DNA of 64,000 nt. It comes from Bibersteinia trehalosi (lineage in GTDB: Bacteria > Pseudomonadota > Gammaproteobacteria > Enterobacterales > Pasteurellaceae). The position numbers were made by a program, and so were the translations under genes. Numbering within the stretch: position 1 is the stretch's first letter; each line of letters starts with the position of its first letter. Positions 48,895 through 58,160 of this stretch are shown here, piece by piece. The notes under the pieces were generated by a model. That model was not told the origin of the DNA and searched no databases. It saw only the letters and a list, made by a program, of their open reading frames with translations. The stretch lies in contig NZ_SMAM01000002.1 in NCBI RefSeq assembly GCF_004346205.1, forward strand, positions 186,001 to 250,000. Reading direction: 5' to 3'.

Positions 48895-48923
48895 CAACCC
48901 CTTTTAGGGGTTGTATTTTTATG
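48895..48923 (+). terminator. Terminator of the orphan repeat-guide RNA
   Basis: CAACCCC (48895-48901) pairs with GGGGTTG (48907-48913), extended by a T-A pair, followed by TATTTTTAT. It begins exactly one spacer length after the orphan repeat. Confidence 0.8.
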
Positions 48924-48965
48924 TGGTATTATGTAGCGAATTTTAAATAACTTTGAGGATTGTTC

Positions 48966-49979
48966 ATGCGCAAACTCCAAAACACCCTCTACATTACTAC
49001 CCAAGGCAGTTATCTCCACAAAGAACGTGAAACTTTGGTCGTGGAGCAAGATAGGAAAAAAGTTGCTCAGTTGCCAGTACATTCAATTGGGCATATTTTC
49101 TGTTTTGGGAATGTATTAGTGTCACCGTTTTTGATGGGGTTTTGCGGCGAAAATAATGTCAATTTGGCGTTTTTTACAGAAAATGGGCGTTATCTTGGAC
49201 GATTGCAAGGGCGGCAAAACGGTAATGTGTTGTTACGCAGAGCCCAGTATAAAAAGTCGGAGACTAACCCTGAGCCTGTTGCTCGCAACATTATTGCTGC
49301 CAAAATTCAGGCATCTAAGCGTGTATTACAACGCCGTTTGCGTAATCACGGCCAGTGTGAGCCGGTAGAGCAGGCGGTTACAGCGTTAAATATGAGCCTG
49401 AAACAATTACAAAAAGCCGATAATTTAGATCTCATTAGAGGGATTGAAGGTGATGCGGCTTCCCGCTATTTTGGTGTATTCCAACATTTGCTGAGCGAAC
49501 AGTGCGAATTTCACTTTGACGGACGAAATCGCCGCCCGCCTCGTGACGGTGTGAATGCCTTGCTTTCATTTCTTTATAGTATTGTAGGGAAAGATATTAG
49601 TGGCGCGTTGCAAGGTGTGGGGCTTGATCCGCAAATTGGTTTTCTACACGCCGACCGTCCGGGGCGAGACAGTTTGGCACAGGATATTTTGGAAGAGTTT
49701 CGTGCGTGGTGGGTGGATAGAATGGTATTGTCGCTGATTAACCGAGGGCAGATAAAACCGAATGATTTCATTACTGAATCTGGTGGTGCAGTTATGCTTA
49801 AACCAGAAGTACGCAAACTGCTCTTCCAAACACTGCAAGCCAAAAAGCAAGAAAAAATTATCCACCCGTTTTTGGGTGAAGAGGTAGAAATAGGCCTATT
49901 GCCTTATATTCAAGCAATGTTATTGGCTCGCTATTTACGAGGTGATTTAACCGAGTATCCTCCATTTTTAATGCGCTAA
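48966..49979 (+). CDS. cas1: Cas1 integrase, type I-C
   Basis: Integrates new spacers with Cas2. Start at ATG 48966 (MRKLQNTLYITTQGSYL), with GAGG 7 bases upstream; a TTG two codons earlier is less likely. 337 residues. Metal ligands are E161 (RGIEGDAASRYF), H228 (GFLHADRPG) and D240. It stands 559 bp after cas4, behind the orphan-guide terminator, so it needs read-through or its own promoter. It serves two leaders with shared blocks. Confidence 0.95.
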   Translation: MRKLQNTLYITTQGSYLHKERETLVVEQDRKKVAQLPVHSIGHIFCFGNVLVSPFLMGFCGENNVNLAFFTENGRYLGRLQGRQNGNVLLRRAQYKKSETNPEPVARNIIAAKIQASKRVLQRRLRNHGQCEPVEQAVTALNMSLKQLQKADNLDLIRGIEGDAASRYFGVFQHLLSEQCEFHFDGRNRRPPRDGVNALLSFLYSIVGKDISGALQGVGLDPQIGFLHADRPGRDSLAQDILEEFRAWWVDRMVLSLINRGQIKPNDFITESGGAVMLKPEVRKLLFQTLQAKKQEKIIHPFLGEEVEIGLLPYIQAMLLARYLRGDLTEYPPFLMR

Positions 49980-50023
49980 TTGCAAAATATCCCCCCAAAT
50001 CGACCGCTTGTGAGAACTCAACG

Positions 50024-50317
50024 ATGATGATGCTGATTACTTACGATATTTCTTTTGATGATGCCGAAGGGCAGAAACGCCTACGCCGTATCGCCAAACA
50101 TTGCCTAGACTATGGTATTCGCGCTCAATATTCGGTTTTTGAATGCGATGTCACACCCGATCAATGGGTTAAACTCAAACAAAAACTCCTCGATACTTAC
50201 AATCCTGAAACAGACAGCTTACGCTTTTACCATCTCGGTAGCAAATGGCGTAATAAAGTGGAACACCACGGCACCAAGAGAGCGGTAGATATTTTTAAAG
50301 ATACATTGATTTTGTAG
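50024..50317 (+). CDS. cas2: Cas2, spacer-acquisition subunit
   Basis: 97-residue ferredoxin-fold partner of Cas1. D8 in MMMLITYDIS is the conserved aspartate. Three consecutive ATG codons make the exact start uncertain by two residues. The 44 bp gap after cas1 holds an uptake-signal copy (ACCGCTTGT). Confidence 0.93.
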   Translation: MMMLITYDISFDDAEGQKRLRRIAKHCLDYGIRAQYSVFECDVTPDQWVKLKQKLLDTYNPETDSLRFYHLGSKWRNKVEHHGTKRAVDIFKDTLIL

Positions 50318-50327
50318 TATTGGGAAC

Positions 50328-50517
50328 ATCGCTAACGTCTGGTTCTCATCAAAATACGAGGAGACTAGCGATTTTAATTTGTCCTTTAATAATCAATCAG
50401 TTAGAAATTTCTCCGAGTACTGCATATCTTATGCTACACTTAAATCACTCCTTTTATTTCAAGTTAGCGAATCACAGAGCGTTAAGCCTTGTGGCACAAT
50501 GCGTTGAAATATAGGGA
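50328..50517 (+). promoter_or_regulatory. Leader of CRISPR array 2
   Basis: Begins 11 bases after cas2. Shares ordered blocks with the array 1 leader (TCGCTA, GGTTCTC, CAAAAT, TAGCGA, TTATGCT 89 bp before the first repeat, GTTAGCGAA, AGCCTTG). TTATGCTACACT is the likely -10 region. Confidence 0.7.
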
Positions 50518-51347
50518 GCAGCCACCTGCGAGTGGCTGTGAGTTGAAACACTTTGTAAATGTCAGAGAAATCAATATCACGAGGCAGCCACCTGCGAGTG
50601 GCTGTGAGTTGAAACATGGTCTACGTCTTTGCCTTTCAGGGCGGCCTTGGCAGCCACCTGCGAGTGGCTGTGAGTTGAAACTAAAGTACAAGCATTGACA
50701 CGACTGGATAAAAATAGCAGCCACCTGCGAGTGGCTGTGAGTTGAAACACCGCAACATACTGCCAATAGGGTTGTTCGTCCAGCAGCCACCTGCGAGTGG
50801 CTGTGAGTTGAAACTCTTGCGGATAATGAAGTTATCCGCTTCCAGTTGGCAGCCACCTGCGAGTGGCTGTGAGTTGAAACGGCTTATAGGTTAAACGCCC
50901 CACATTGTAATCAAGCAGCCACCTGCGAGTGGCTGTGAGTTGAAACAACAAAAAAATGCAGAGGTTAAAAATGCTCAAATTGCAGCCACCTGCGAGTGGC
51001 TGTGAGTTGAAACTGCATGGAGTGCACCACCGCCTCCCATCTGATCAAGGCAGCCACCTGCGAGTGGCTGTGAGTTGAAACATATCAGGATATGAAAAAC
51101 GAATACCCCAATATGCGCAGCCACCTGCGAGTGGCTGTGAGTTGAAACACCACGTTCAATACGTTCAATAACTTCGCCAATCGCAGCCACCTGCGAGTGG
51201 CTGTGAGTTGAAACCTTTGAACCAGTACCAAAAAATGGGACTGGGGGTGCAGCCACCTGCGAGTGGCTGTGAGTTGAAACATCTTGAAGTATATCTGGAT
51301 AGCGTCTCCAGCCTTGCAGCCTCCACCACGTGGTTGTCGCTTGAAAT
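50518..51347 (+). CRISPR. Type I-C CRISPR array 2: 13 repeats, 12 spacers
   Basis: Repeats are 32 bp, with stem CAGCCAC / GTGGCTG over a CTGCGA loop and 3' tail TGAGTTGAAAC. Starts are at 50518, 50584, 50650, 50717, 50783, 50849, 50915, 50982, 51050, 51117, 51183, 51249 and 51316. Spacers are 34-36 bp. The last copy (51316-51347) is degenerate but keeps 32 bp and TTGAAAT. Several spacers can be read without stops as peptide, for example IGEVIERIERG in 51149-51182 (minus strand), as expected for phage coding DNA. Transcribed rightward. Confidence 0.98.
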
Positions 51348-51447
51348 GTTGCATAAGAAAACACAAAACAATCTATATTTTCTGCTGAAGTAGCTAAATA
51401 TCCGTTATAATGTCGCCATTTTTCATCTTATCTTAGAGTAAAAAATT

Positions 51448-52875
51448 ATGATGATGCACTACTCCTCTCAATTTAACCATGCAAAAGTATTAGTGCTTGG
51501 TGATGTGATGCTAGATCGTTATTGGTTTGGATCCACAAATCGAATTTCCCCTGAGGCACCGGTTCCTGTTGTCAAAGTGCAGGAAAATGAAGAACGTGCA
51601 GGTGGTGCGGCGAATGTCGCGATGAATATTGCTGCGCTTAATGTGCCTGTCACCTTACATGGCTTAGTTGGGCAAGATGATGCAGGTTCAGCATTAGATA
51701 AATTATTAAACTCTCACCAAATTCAAAACCACTGCGTAGCGTTGGATAGCCATCCAACTATCACTAAATTACGCATTCTTTCCCGCCATCAACAGCTATT
51801 GCGTTTAGACTTTGAAGAAGGTTTTCATAATGTTGATAGTAGTGAGTTGCTTGCAAAATTATCCTCAGAAATTACCGCTTACGGCGCATTAATTTTATCT
51901 GATTATGGTAAAGGAACGTTAAATGATGTGCAAAAAATGATTCAGATCGCACGCCAAGCAAATGTCCCCGTATTAATCGATCCTAAAGGTACGGATTTTG
52001 AACGTTACCGTGGTGCAACGCTTTTAACACCAAATATGAGTGAATTTGAAGCTGTAGTTGGGCATTGTGCTACAGAGGATGATATTGTACATAAAGGCTT
52101 AAAAATGATTGCTGATTTTGATCTTTCTGCCTTATTAGTCACTCGTTCTGAGAAAGGCATGACTCTGCTCCGCCCTAATTTCGAACCATTCCATCTTCCA
52201 ACTCAAGCTCGTGAAGTTTACGATGTGACAGGCGCAGGCGATACTGTAATTAGCGTGCTTGCAACGGCAATTGCTGATGGCAGAAATTTAGAAGAAGCTT
52301 GTTACATTGCCAATGCTGCTGCTGGGGTTGTAGTGGGTAAACTTGGCACTTCAACTGTTTCACCAAGTGAGCTAGAACAAGCTATTCACCAACGCACCGA
52401 AACAGGTTTTGGCGTAGTTTCAGAAGCAGAACTAAAGCAGATTGTGCAACAATCAAAAGCGCGTGGTGAAAAAATTGTGATGACTAACGGCTGCTTTGAT
52501 ATCTTACATCCAGGACATGTTTCTTACTTAGAAAATGCTCGTAAATTAGGGGATCGTTTGATTGTTGCAGTTAATACCGATAATTCGGTTAAACGTTTAA
52601 AAGGCGAAAATCGTCCAATTAATGATTTAGCAAGCCGCATGGCAGTGCTTGCAGGGTTGGCTTCGGTTGATTGGGTTGTACCATTTGATGAAGATACGCC
52701 ACAGCGTCTGATTGGTGAAATTTTACCAAACTTATTAGTTAAAGGTGGTGACTATAAAGTGGAAGAAATTGCTGGACATCAAGAAGTTTTAGCGAATGGT
52801 GGCGAAGTTCGAGTATTAAACTTTGAAAATGGCTGTTCTACCACCAATGTCATTAAGAAAATTCAATCTTTGTGA
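51448..52875 (+). CDS. hldE: Bifunctional heptose 7-phosphate kinase / heptose 1-phosphate adenylyltransferase
   Basis: Two activities for ADP-heptose of the lipopolysaccharide core. 475 residues. The N-terminal PfkB kinase (to about 320) has [13 protein letters not shown] and the catalytic [14 protein letters not shown] near 265. The C-terminal nucleotidyltransferase starts with [20 protein letters not shown] near 350. Works after GmhA (20.6 kb). The first 100 bp after array 2 separate it from the CRISPR. A probable sigma-E promoter overlaps its stop codon. Confidence 0.95.
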   Translation: MMMHYSSQFNHAKVLVLGDVMLDRYWFGSTNRISPEAPVPVVKVQENEERAGGAANVAMNIAALNVPVTLHGLVGQDDAGSALDKLLNSHQIQNHCVALDSHPTITKLRILSRHQQLLRLDFEEGFHNVDSSELLAKLSSEITAYGALILSDYGKGTLNDVQKMIQIARQANVPVLIDPKGTDFERYRGATLLTPNMSEFEAVVGHCATEDDIVHKGLKMIADFDLSALLVTRSEKGMTLLRPNFEPFHLPTQAREVYDVTGAGDTVISVLATAIADGRNLEEACYIANAAAGVVVGKLGTSTVSPSELEQAIHQRTETGFGVVSEAELKQIVQQSKARGEKIVMTNGCFDILHPGHVSYLENARKLGDRLIVAVNTDNSVKRLKGENRPINDLASRMAVLAGLASVDWVVPFDEDTPQRLIGEILPNLLVKGGDYKVEEIAGHQEVLANGGEVRVLNFENGCSTTNVIKKIQSL

Positions 52876-52900
52876 ACCTTTTAGATAAATGCTATTCTAA
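52874..52900 (+). promoter_or_regulatory. Probable sigma-E promoter of surA
   Basis: GAACCT (52874-52879), 16 bases, TCTAA (52896-52900). This matches the sigma-E consensus (GAACTT, 16, TCTAA/TCTGA) in all but one base. It lies 37 bp before surA, a known sigma-E regulon member in E. coli. Confidence 0.65.
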
Positions 52901-52936
52901 GCAGCATTCATTTCAACCAACTTAACAGGAATAAAA

Positions 52937-53878
52937 ATGAAATTTATCTCATTAAAATCATTATTTGTTGCTACTTTTGCACTATTTGCCGTTTCACAAA
53001 TTCATGCGGTGGAAGAACGTGTTGTAGCTTCTGTAGATGGTCATCCTATCATGCAAAGCCAAGTACTAAAAACGCTGGGTAAACGTAAAAATACAGAAGC
53101 AAACCGTAAAGCAGCAACCGATGATTTAATTAATGACTTTCTCGTTCAGCGTGCAATTCAGCAATCTGGCATTAAAGTGAATACCGCTTATGTTGATCAG
53201 GTTATTGAAAATATGGTGGTACAAAATGGGATCACTTATGGGCAATTTTTAGATTATTTAGATTATAACAATATCAGCCTTAACCAATACCGCCAACAAA
53301 TTGCTCATCAAATTTTGATGGATAATGTAAAACAGCAAGCGATTGGGCAGTCTATCCGCGTTGAGCCACAAGATGTACAAAGCCTTGCAACTAAAATGCT
53401 TGAAGAAGCAAAAACGAATGGCAAATTAAAAACTATCACGGCATTACAACATCGTGTGAGCCATATTTTAATCAAAACCAACCCGATTTTGAATGATGCT
53501 CAAGCCAAAGCAAAATTGAATAGCATTGTGGCAGATATTAAAGCTGGTAAAATCAGTTTTGAAGATGCAGCCAGAGCGAATTCTGTTGATTATGCTTCAG
53601 GCGCAGAAGGCGGTGATTTAGGCTGGAATTTCTTAGATGCTTATGATAAAACCTTTGCGCAAACTGCCCAAAAAAGCAAATTAGGAGTTATCTCAGCGCC
53701 GTTTAAATCACAATTTGGCTGGCACGTATTAAAAGTCACCGATACTCGCCAAAGCGATCGTACTGAGGATGCTTATTTCCAACGCGCTTATGAGCAGTTA
53801 TTTGATAAGCAAGCTCAAGATGCATCTAAAGACTGGGTAAAAGCGCTTAAAAATAGAGCAGAAATAAAATACTACTAA
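52937..53878 (+). CDS. surA: Periplasmic chaperone / peptidyl-prolyl isomerase SurA
   Basis: Chaperone for outer-membrane protein folding. 313 residues with signal peptide MKFISLKSLFVATFALFAVS. The SurA N-domain (VVASVDGHPIMQSQVLKTL) is followed by one parvulin domain near 180-290 (VSHILIKTNP, GAEGGDLGW, FGWHVLKV). Enterobacterial SurA has two parvulin domains and about 430 residues, so this is a short form. A sigma-E promoter lies upstream, and rsmA follows after a terminator. Confidence 0.92.
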   Translation: MKFISLKSLFVATFALFAVSQIHAVEERVVASVDGHPIMQSQVLKTLGKRKNTEANRKAATDDLINDFLVQRAIQQSGIKVNTAYVDQVIENMVVQNGITYGQFLDYLDYNNISLNQYRQQIAHQILMDNVKQQAIGQSIRVEPQDVQSLATKMLEEAKTNGKLKTITALQHRVSHILIKTNPILNDAQAKAKLNSIVADIKAGKISFEDAARANSVDYASGAEGGDLGWNFLDAYDKTFAQTAQKSKLGVISAPFKSQFGWHVLKVTDTRQSDRTEDAYFQRAYEQLFDKQAQDASKDWVKALKNRAEIKYY

Positions 53879-53895
53879 TCTTTTCTTAACATAGC

Positions 53896-53930
53896 AGAAC
53901 CTCGCCGTAAGCGGGGTTCTTTGCTTTATT
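53896..53930 (+). terminator. Terminator of surA
   Basis: 10 bp stem AGAACCTCGC / GCGGGGTTCT (one T-G pair), 5-base loop, followed by TTGCTTTATT. Confidence 0.8.
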
Positions 53931-53977
53931 AAATTTGCAAAAAAGTGGTAAAAATCTACCGCTTGTAAGGAATAAAA

Positions 53978-54844
53978 ATGAGTTCAAATTCAAAAAAACA
54001 TCTAGGACATACTGCCCGTAAACGTTTTGGGCAAAACTTTTTGCACGATATGAATGTTATTCATAATATTGTCGCTGCAATTAATCCGAAAAAAGATCAA
54101 TTCTTACTCGAAATCGGCCCCGGGCTAGGTGCTTTAACTGAGCCAGTTGCAGAACAAGTTGAGCAATTGACCGTGGTTGAGTTAGATAGAGATCTCGCTG
54201 AGCGTTTACGTCATCACCCTTTTTTACATCACAAGCTCACAATTATTGAGCAAGACGCATTGCGTTTTAATTTCCGCGAATATTTTGAAAGTTTAAATCT
54301 GCCAGAAGGACAAGGTGTACGTGTGTTTGGAAACTTGCCATACAATATCTCTACTCCTCTTATGTTCCATCTATTTAAATTTCACGATTTAGTACAAGAT
54401 ATGCATTTTATGTTGCAAAAAGAGGTGGTAAAACGTTTATGCGCAGCTCCAAATAGCAAAGCTTACGGACGTTTAACTATTATGGCACAATACTACTGTC
54501 AAGTGATGCCCGTGTTAGAAGTGCCACCAAATGCATTTAAGCCTGCTCCTAAAGTAGATTCTGCTGTGGTACGTTTAGTGCCCTACAAGACCTTACCGTA
54601 TCCAGTAAAAGATATTTATTGGCTCAATCGTGTTACTACGCAAGCATTTAATCAACGCCGTAAAACCTTACGTAATGCCCTTTCTACACTATTTACACCA
54701 GAGCAACTAGAAGCATTAAATATCGATCTTAATGCACGGGCGGAAAATCTCGCTATTGCCGACTACACCCGCCTTGCTAACTGGTTATGTGATAATCCCC
54801 CCGCAGCAGGAAAAATTGAGATTATTGAAAATGATGTAGAATAG
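53978..54844 (+). CDS. rsmA: 16S rRNA dimethyladenosine transferase
   Basis: Dimethylates A1518 and A1519 of 16S rRNA. 288 residues. SAM-binding [16 protein letters not shown] near 46-61 and the catalytic NLPYNIST near 120 are intact, with [10 protein letters not shown] near the end. The surA-rsmA order is conserved in gammaproteobacteria, here without pdxA. Ends at a bidirectional terminator. Confidence 0.96.
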   Translation: MSSNSKKHLGHTARKRFGQNFLHDMNVIHNIVAAINPKKDQFLLEIGPGLGALTEPVAEQVEQLTVVELDRDLAERLRHHPFLHHKLTIIEQDALRFNFREYFESLNLPEGQGVRVFGNLPYNISTPLMFHLFKFHDLVQDMHFMLQKEVVKRLCAAPNSKAYGRLTIMAQYYCQVMPVLEVPPNAFKPAPKVDSAVVRLVPYKTLPYPVKDIYWLNRVTTQAFNQRRKTLRNALSTLFTPEQLEALNIDLNARAENLAIADYTRLANWLCDNPPAAGKIEIIENDVE

Positions 54845-54850
54845 AGACGA

Positions 54851-54886
54851 AAAACCGTTGGAAAATAATTTCCAACGGTTTTTTCT
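54851..54886. terminator. Bidirectional terminator between rsmA and fadD
   Basis: Perfect 14 bp stem AAAACCGTTGGAAA / TTTCCAACGGTTTT with a 4-base loop and T runs outward on both strands. Confidence 0.9.
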
Positions 54887-54934
54887 AACAACTGCATCTT
54901 CGAAAATATTCTAGCATGCCTTACTAACAAAAGA

Positions 54935-56620
54935 TTAAGACTTCTCCATTCTTGCAATCTCTTCATCTCGCAACACACGGCGAAGAATCTTACCAACATT
55001 ACTTTTTGGTAAGTCATCACGGAATTCAATATCACGAGGGATCTTATAACCCGTCAGATGCTGGCGGCAATGATTACGCAATTCTTCGCGGGTTAAGCTT
55101 TCATCTTTTTTAGTGACATACACTTTAATACTCTCACCTGATTTTTCACTTGGAATACCCACTGCAACGACTTCATTCACTTTTGGGTGCAATGCAACGA
55201 CATCTTCGATCTCATTTGGATAAACATTAAAGCCTGAGACAATGATCATATCCTTTTTGCGATCAACAATACGTAAATTCAGATCTTCACCAAAGGTGAC
55301 AATATCACCTGTTGCCATCCAACCATCTTTCAGGACTTCTGCCGTTTCATCAGGGCGTTGCCAGTATCCTCGCATTACTTGTGGCCCTTTTACCCAAAGT
55401 TCACCTCGCTCTCCAGCTGGCACATCATTGCCCGCATCATCAACCACACGAATATCAGTATTTGGTACAGGTACACCAATAGAGCCTGAATACTCAATAG
55501 AATCATTTCGAGTGGCTGAAATCAATGGTGAACATTCGGTCATACCATAACCTTCAATAATGTGACAACCAGTCGCTTTATGCCAACGATCCGCAACAGA
55601 ACGTTGAATTGCAGCTCCTCCGCCAATTGAAAGTTTCAGATTTGAGAAATCGGCTTCAGAAAAATGTTCGTTATTTAATAAGGCATTAAATAGCGTATTC
55701 ACCCCGGTAATTGCCATCACAGGATATTTTTTAAGCTCTTTAACAAACCCAGGAATATCTCGAGGGTTAGTAATTAGCAAGCCTGTTACACCAAGTTCAA
55801 TAAAGAGTAAGCAATTCGCACTTAGCGCAAAAACGTGATAAAGCGGTAAGGCGATCACTGCAAGTCGATTTTGACGAGCTTGTGTAAGAGGATACGCTAC
55901 CCATTTTGCCTGCATGATATTTGCTACCATATTACGGTGTGAAAGCATCGCACCTTTTGCTACGCCTGTTGTTCCTCCCGTATACTGTAAAAAAGCAAGA
56001 TCGTCTTGATAAATTGTTGGGCGAACATACTGACGTTGTTTACCAATACTCAAGGCTTCGCGAAAACTCACTGCATGCGGTAATTTATATTTTGGTACTA
56101 ATTTCTTGACATATTTCACCACAAAATTAACCAATGTACGTTTACCAAAAGAGAGTTGGTCACCCATCCGGGTTAAAATAACGTGTTTAACCGCCGTATT
56201 AAATACGATTTTCTCAAGCGTTGCCGCAAAATTAGACACAACAACAATAGCCTTGGCACCACTATCATTAAGCTGATGTTCTAGTTCTCTGGGCGTATAA
56301 AGTGGATTCACATTCACTACAACCAGTCCAGCACGTAATGCACCAAATAAGGCGATCGGGTATTGCAATAAATTTGGCATCATCAATGCTATGCGATCAC
56401 CTTTTTCTAAGCGTAACTCATTTTGTAAATACGCAGCAAAAGCTCGGCTACGTTCTTCTAATTTACGATAAGTTAAAACCTGCCCCATATTAATGTAGGC
56501 GGCTAAATCTGGATGACGCTGTACTGCTTTCTCAAACATTTCCACCAAAGATTCATATGGTTCAACATCAATAATTCGTTCTGCATTCGGCGGATAATTT
56601 TCAAACCAAATTTTTTCCAT
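54935..56620 (-). CDS. fadD: Long-chain-fatty-acid--CoA ligase
   Basis: Activates exogenous fatty acids. 561 residues. The AMP-binding motif [18 protein letters not shown] is near 215, [10 protein letters not shown] near 365 and the FACS signature [20 protein letters not shown] near 435. Follows rseC by 9 bases on the minus strand, so it may be cotranscribed with rseB-rseC. The C-terminus is complete. Confidence 0.93.
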   Translation of the reverse strand: MEKIWFENYPPNAERIIDVEPYESLVEMFEKAVQRHPDLAAYINMGQVLTYRKLEERSRAFAAYLQNELRLEKGDRIALMMPNLLQYPIALFGALRAGLVVVNVNPLYTPRELEHQLNDSGAKAIVVVSNFAATLEKIVFNTAVKHVILTRMGDQLSFGKRTLVNFVVKYVKKLVPKYKLPHAVSFREALSIGKQRQYVRPTIYQDDLAFLQYTGGTTGVAKGAMLSHRNMVANIMQAKWVAYPLTQARQNRLAVIALPLYHVFALSANCLLFIELGVTGLLITNPRDIPGFVKELKKYPVMAITGVNTLFNALLNNEHFSEADFSNLKLSIGGGAAIQRSVADRWHKATGCHIIEGYGMTECSPLISATRNDSIEYSGSIGVPVPNTDIRVVDDAGNDVPAGERGELWVKGPQVMRGYWQRPDETAEVLKDGWMATGDIVTFGEDLNLRIVDRKKDMIIVSGFNVYPNEIEDVVALHPKVNEVVAVGIPSEKSGESIKVYVTKKDESLTREELRNHCRQHLTGYKIPRDIEFRDDLPKSNVGKILRRVLRDEEIARMEKS

Positions 56621-56629
56621 TAGTTTCCC

Positions 56630-57055
56630 CTAAAGTTTACGCACAAATATCGGGTTTAAGCCGTTGATTATTTGGCGTTTTATTATTTTTTTGATGCTGA
56701 TAAATGCAACAAGAGTGCTACATAAAATTAATCCAGCAATCACAAGTTCATTAGCAAACCACATTGAAAAGAGCAATGTGCTTGCAATTAACACAAATAA
56801 TGGCACTGCATATAGCCAAAAAACTGAAAGCAGTAAATGATTTTCAGTGATCCCAATTTCAATCTGATCACCACTGTTTAAATGTTGGCTCACGACAATA
56901 TCAAATTGTGGCTCACGTTTTTCGCCCACTAACGCGGATAATGATTTCGTCCCACAACCTTCTGCTGCGCAACCTCCACAGCCACTTTTGGCAAAGGTTT
57001 GGATTGTAGCAATGCCATTTTGGTAGCGCAAGACTAAAGCTTGTTCAAGCATCAT
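56630..57055 (-). CDS. rseC: RseC family membrane protein
   Basis: Cysteine-rich inner-membrane protein linked to sigma-E and SoxR reduction in enterobacteria. 141 residues. CGGCAAEGCG at about 27-36 gives the conserved cysteine set, and two membrane helices follow (about 75-97 and 100-118). A second ATG is at the next codon. Spaced 11 bases after rseB. Confidence 0.88.
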   Translation of the reverse strand: MMLEQALVLRYQNGIATIQTFAKSGCGGCAAEGCGTKSLSALVGEKREPQFDIVVSQHLNSGDQIEIGITENHLLLSVFWLYAVPLFVLIASTLLFSMWFANELVIAGLILCSTLVAFISIKKIIKRQIINGLNPIFVRKL

Positions 57056-57066
57056 TTTATTTATCC

Positions 57067-58026
57067 TTATTTTTCAAGCGGTTGTTTTATTTTAATATTT
57101 TGCAAAATATGCTGTGCCGTTGTAAGCGGTATTTCACCGACAAGTACTAAATCTTTTTGCGCAAGACTCAGTGTATAAACGGTTGTTTTTCCATCTTGCC
57201 AAGTATGCTCATTTAATGGCAATTCTTTGCTATCTGACAAATAGATAGTAAAAGAAAATAATCCGTCACTATACAACTGGCTATCAACTTCTTCTCCATC
57301 AGGCAACTGTTCCCGCGCTACCGATTGCAATCTAAAACCTCTCGGTAACCACTTAGGCTGCCAGCTTAAGTTATCACTATTCATTGGGGCTTTACTTGGA
57401 ATCATTGGAGATAAAATCAGCGGACGAATAGCATCAACCATATCCAACAGCTGATCATCTAGACGCAAATTAATCACACGGAAAAGCTCCAGCACATTAT
57501 GTTCACGATCGAGCAATTCACTTTTTAGCAGTAATTTGCTCTCTTCATCGATCCAAAGACGATATTGATAGCGAAACTCATCTTTCGGTACGATACGAAT
57601 TTGGCGGGCTACTCGATTAGCTATACGATCTTTACCCATATCAATAAAACTATACCCTTCCAAACGGTTAAAATCACCATACAGCACCATTGGACGGTTA
57701 TCTAAAATTTTATTTGTTTGTAAGCTAAAGGGTTGAAAATCGCCAAAATAGCCAACTAAATTATCTTGCTGTAAAAATTCTTCACGTGAACCATCTAAAC
57801 TGAGCAACTGGGCATATTGCTGATTATCCCAATGCACATGGCGATACCGCCATGACTCAAGAGAACGCCCTTCTTGGAAAAGATAAAATTGTTCGTAATT
57901 CGCCTGTTGCTGAGCTTGTGACATCGCGACTAAATAACTTAACGGCGTTGCTATTGTTTCTGCCCTCACGACTAGCGAAAAGCACCATACACTCAACAAG
58001 GCTAACAAAGAGGATTTTTTGATCAT
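57067..58026 (-). CDS. rseB: Sigma-E regulatory protein RseB
   Basis: Periplasmic partner of RseA that protects it from DegS cleavage and senses envelope lipid. Start at 58026 (MIKKSSLLALLSVWCFSLVV) gives a signal peptide and 319 residues. The LolA-like N-domain has LSYLVAMSQAQQQANYEQF and SLESWRYRH, and the smaller C-domain starts near 210. In related genomes it follows rseA; here it lies about 52 kb away, next to rseC. Confidence 0.88.
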   Translation of the reverse strand: MIKKSSLLALLSVWCFSLVVRAETIATPLSYLVAMSQAQQQANYEQFYLFQEGRSLESWRYRHVHWDNQQYAQLLSLDGSREEFLQQDNLVGYFGDFQPFSLQTNKILDNRPMVLYGDFNRLEGYSFIDMGKDRIANRVARQIRIVPKDEFRYQYRLWIDEESKLLLKSELLDREHNVLELFRVINLRLDDQLLDMVDAIRPLILSPMIPSKAPMNSDNLSWQPKWLPRGFRLQSVAREQLPDGEEVDSQLYSDGLFSFTIYLSDSKELPLNEHTWQDGKTTVYTLSLAQKDLVLVGEIPLTTAQHILQNIKIKQPLEK

Positions 58027-58090
58027 ACTATGTATATTGAGGAAATTAACTATCAAACTTTCGTTTGATTTAGGGACTACTGAGCATTCA

Positions 58091-58125
58091 GACTGGCTAT
58101 TAGCTGCCCCTCACTTAAGCCAGTC
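58091..58125. promoter_or_regulatory. Hairpin in the region before rseB
   Basis: GACTGGCT (58091-58098) pairs with AGCCAGTC (58118-58125), extended by partial pairing in a 19-base interior. There is no T run on the rseB strand, so it is not an ordinary terminator. It could be a leader structure. Confidence 0.35.
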
Positions 58126-58160
58126 AGAATTTTACCAAACTTTTGTGTAGTTACCTAAAA

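Noticed and set aside
48825-49082. 85-codon minus-strand ORF over the orphan repeat and cas1 start
   Set aside because: Overlaps cas1 antisense and the terminator; no ribosome site; a chance frame.
50482-51393. ORFs of 61-129 codons, both strands, across CRISPR array 2
   Set aside because: Same cause: repeat-derived peptides, no ribosome sites.
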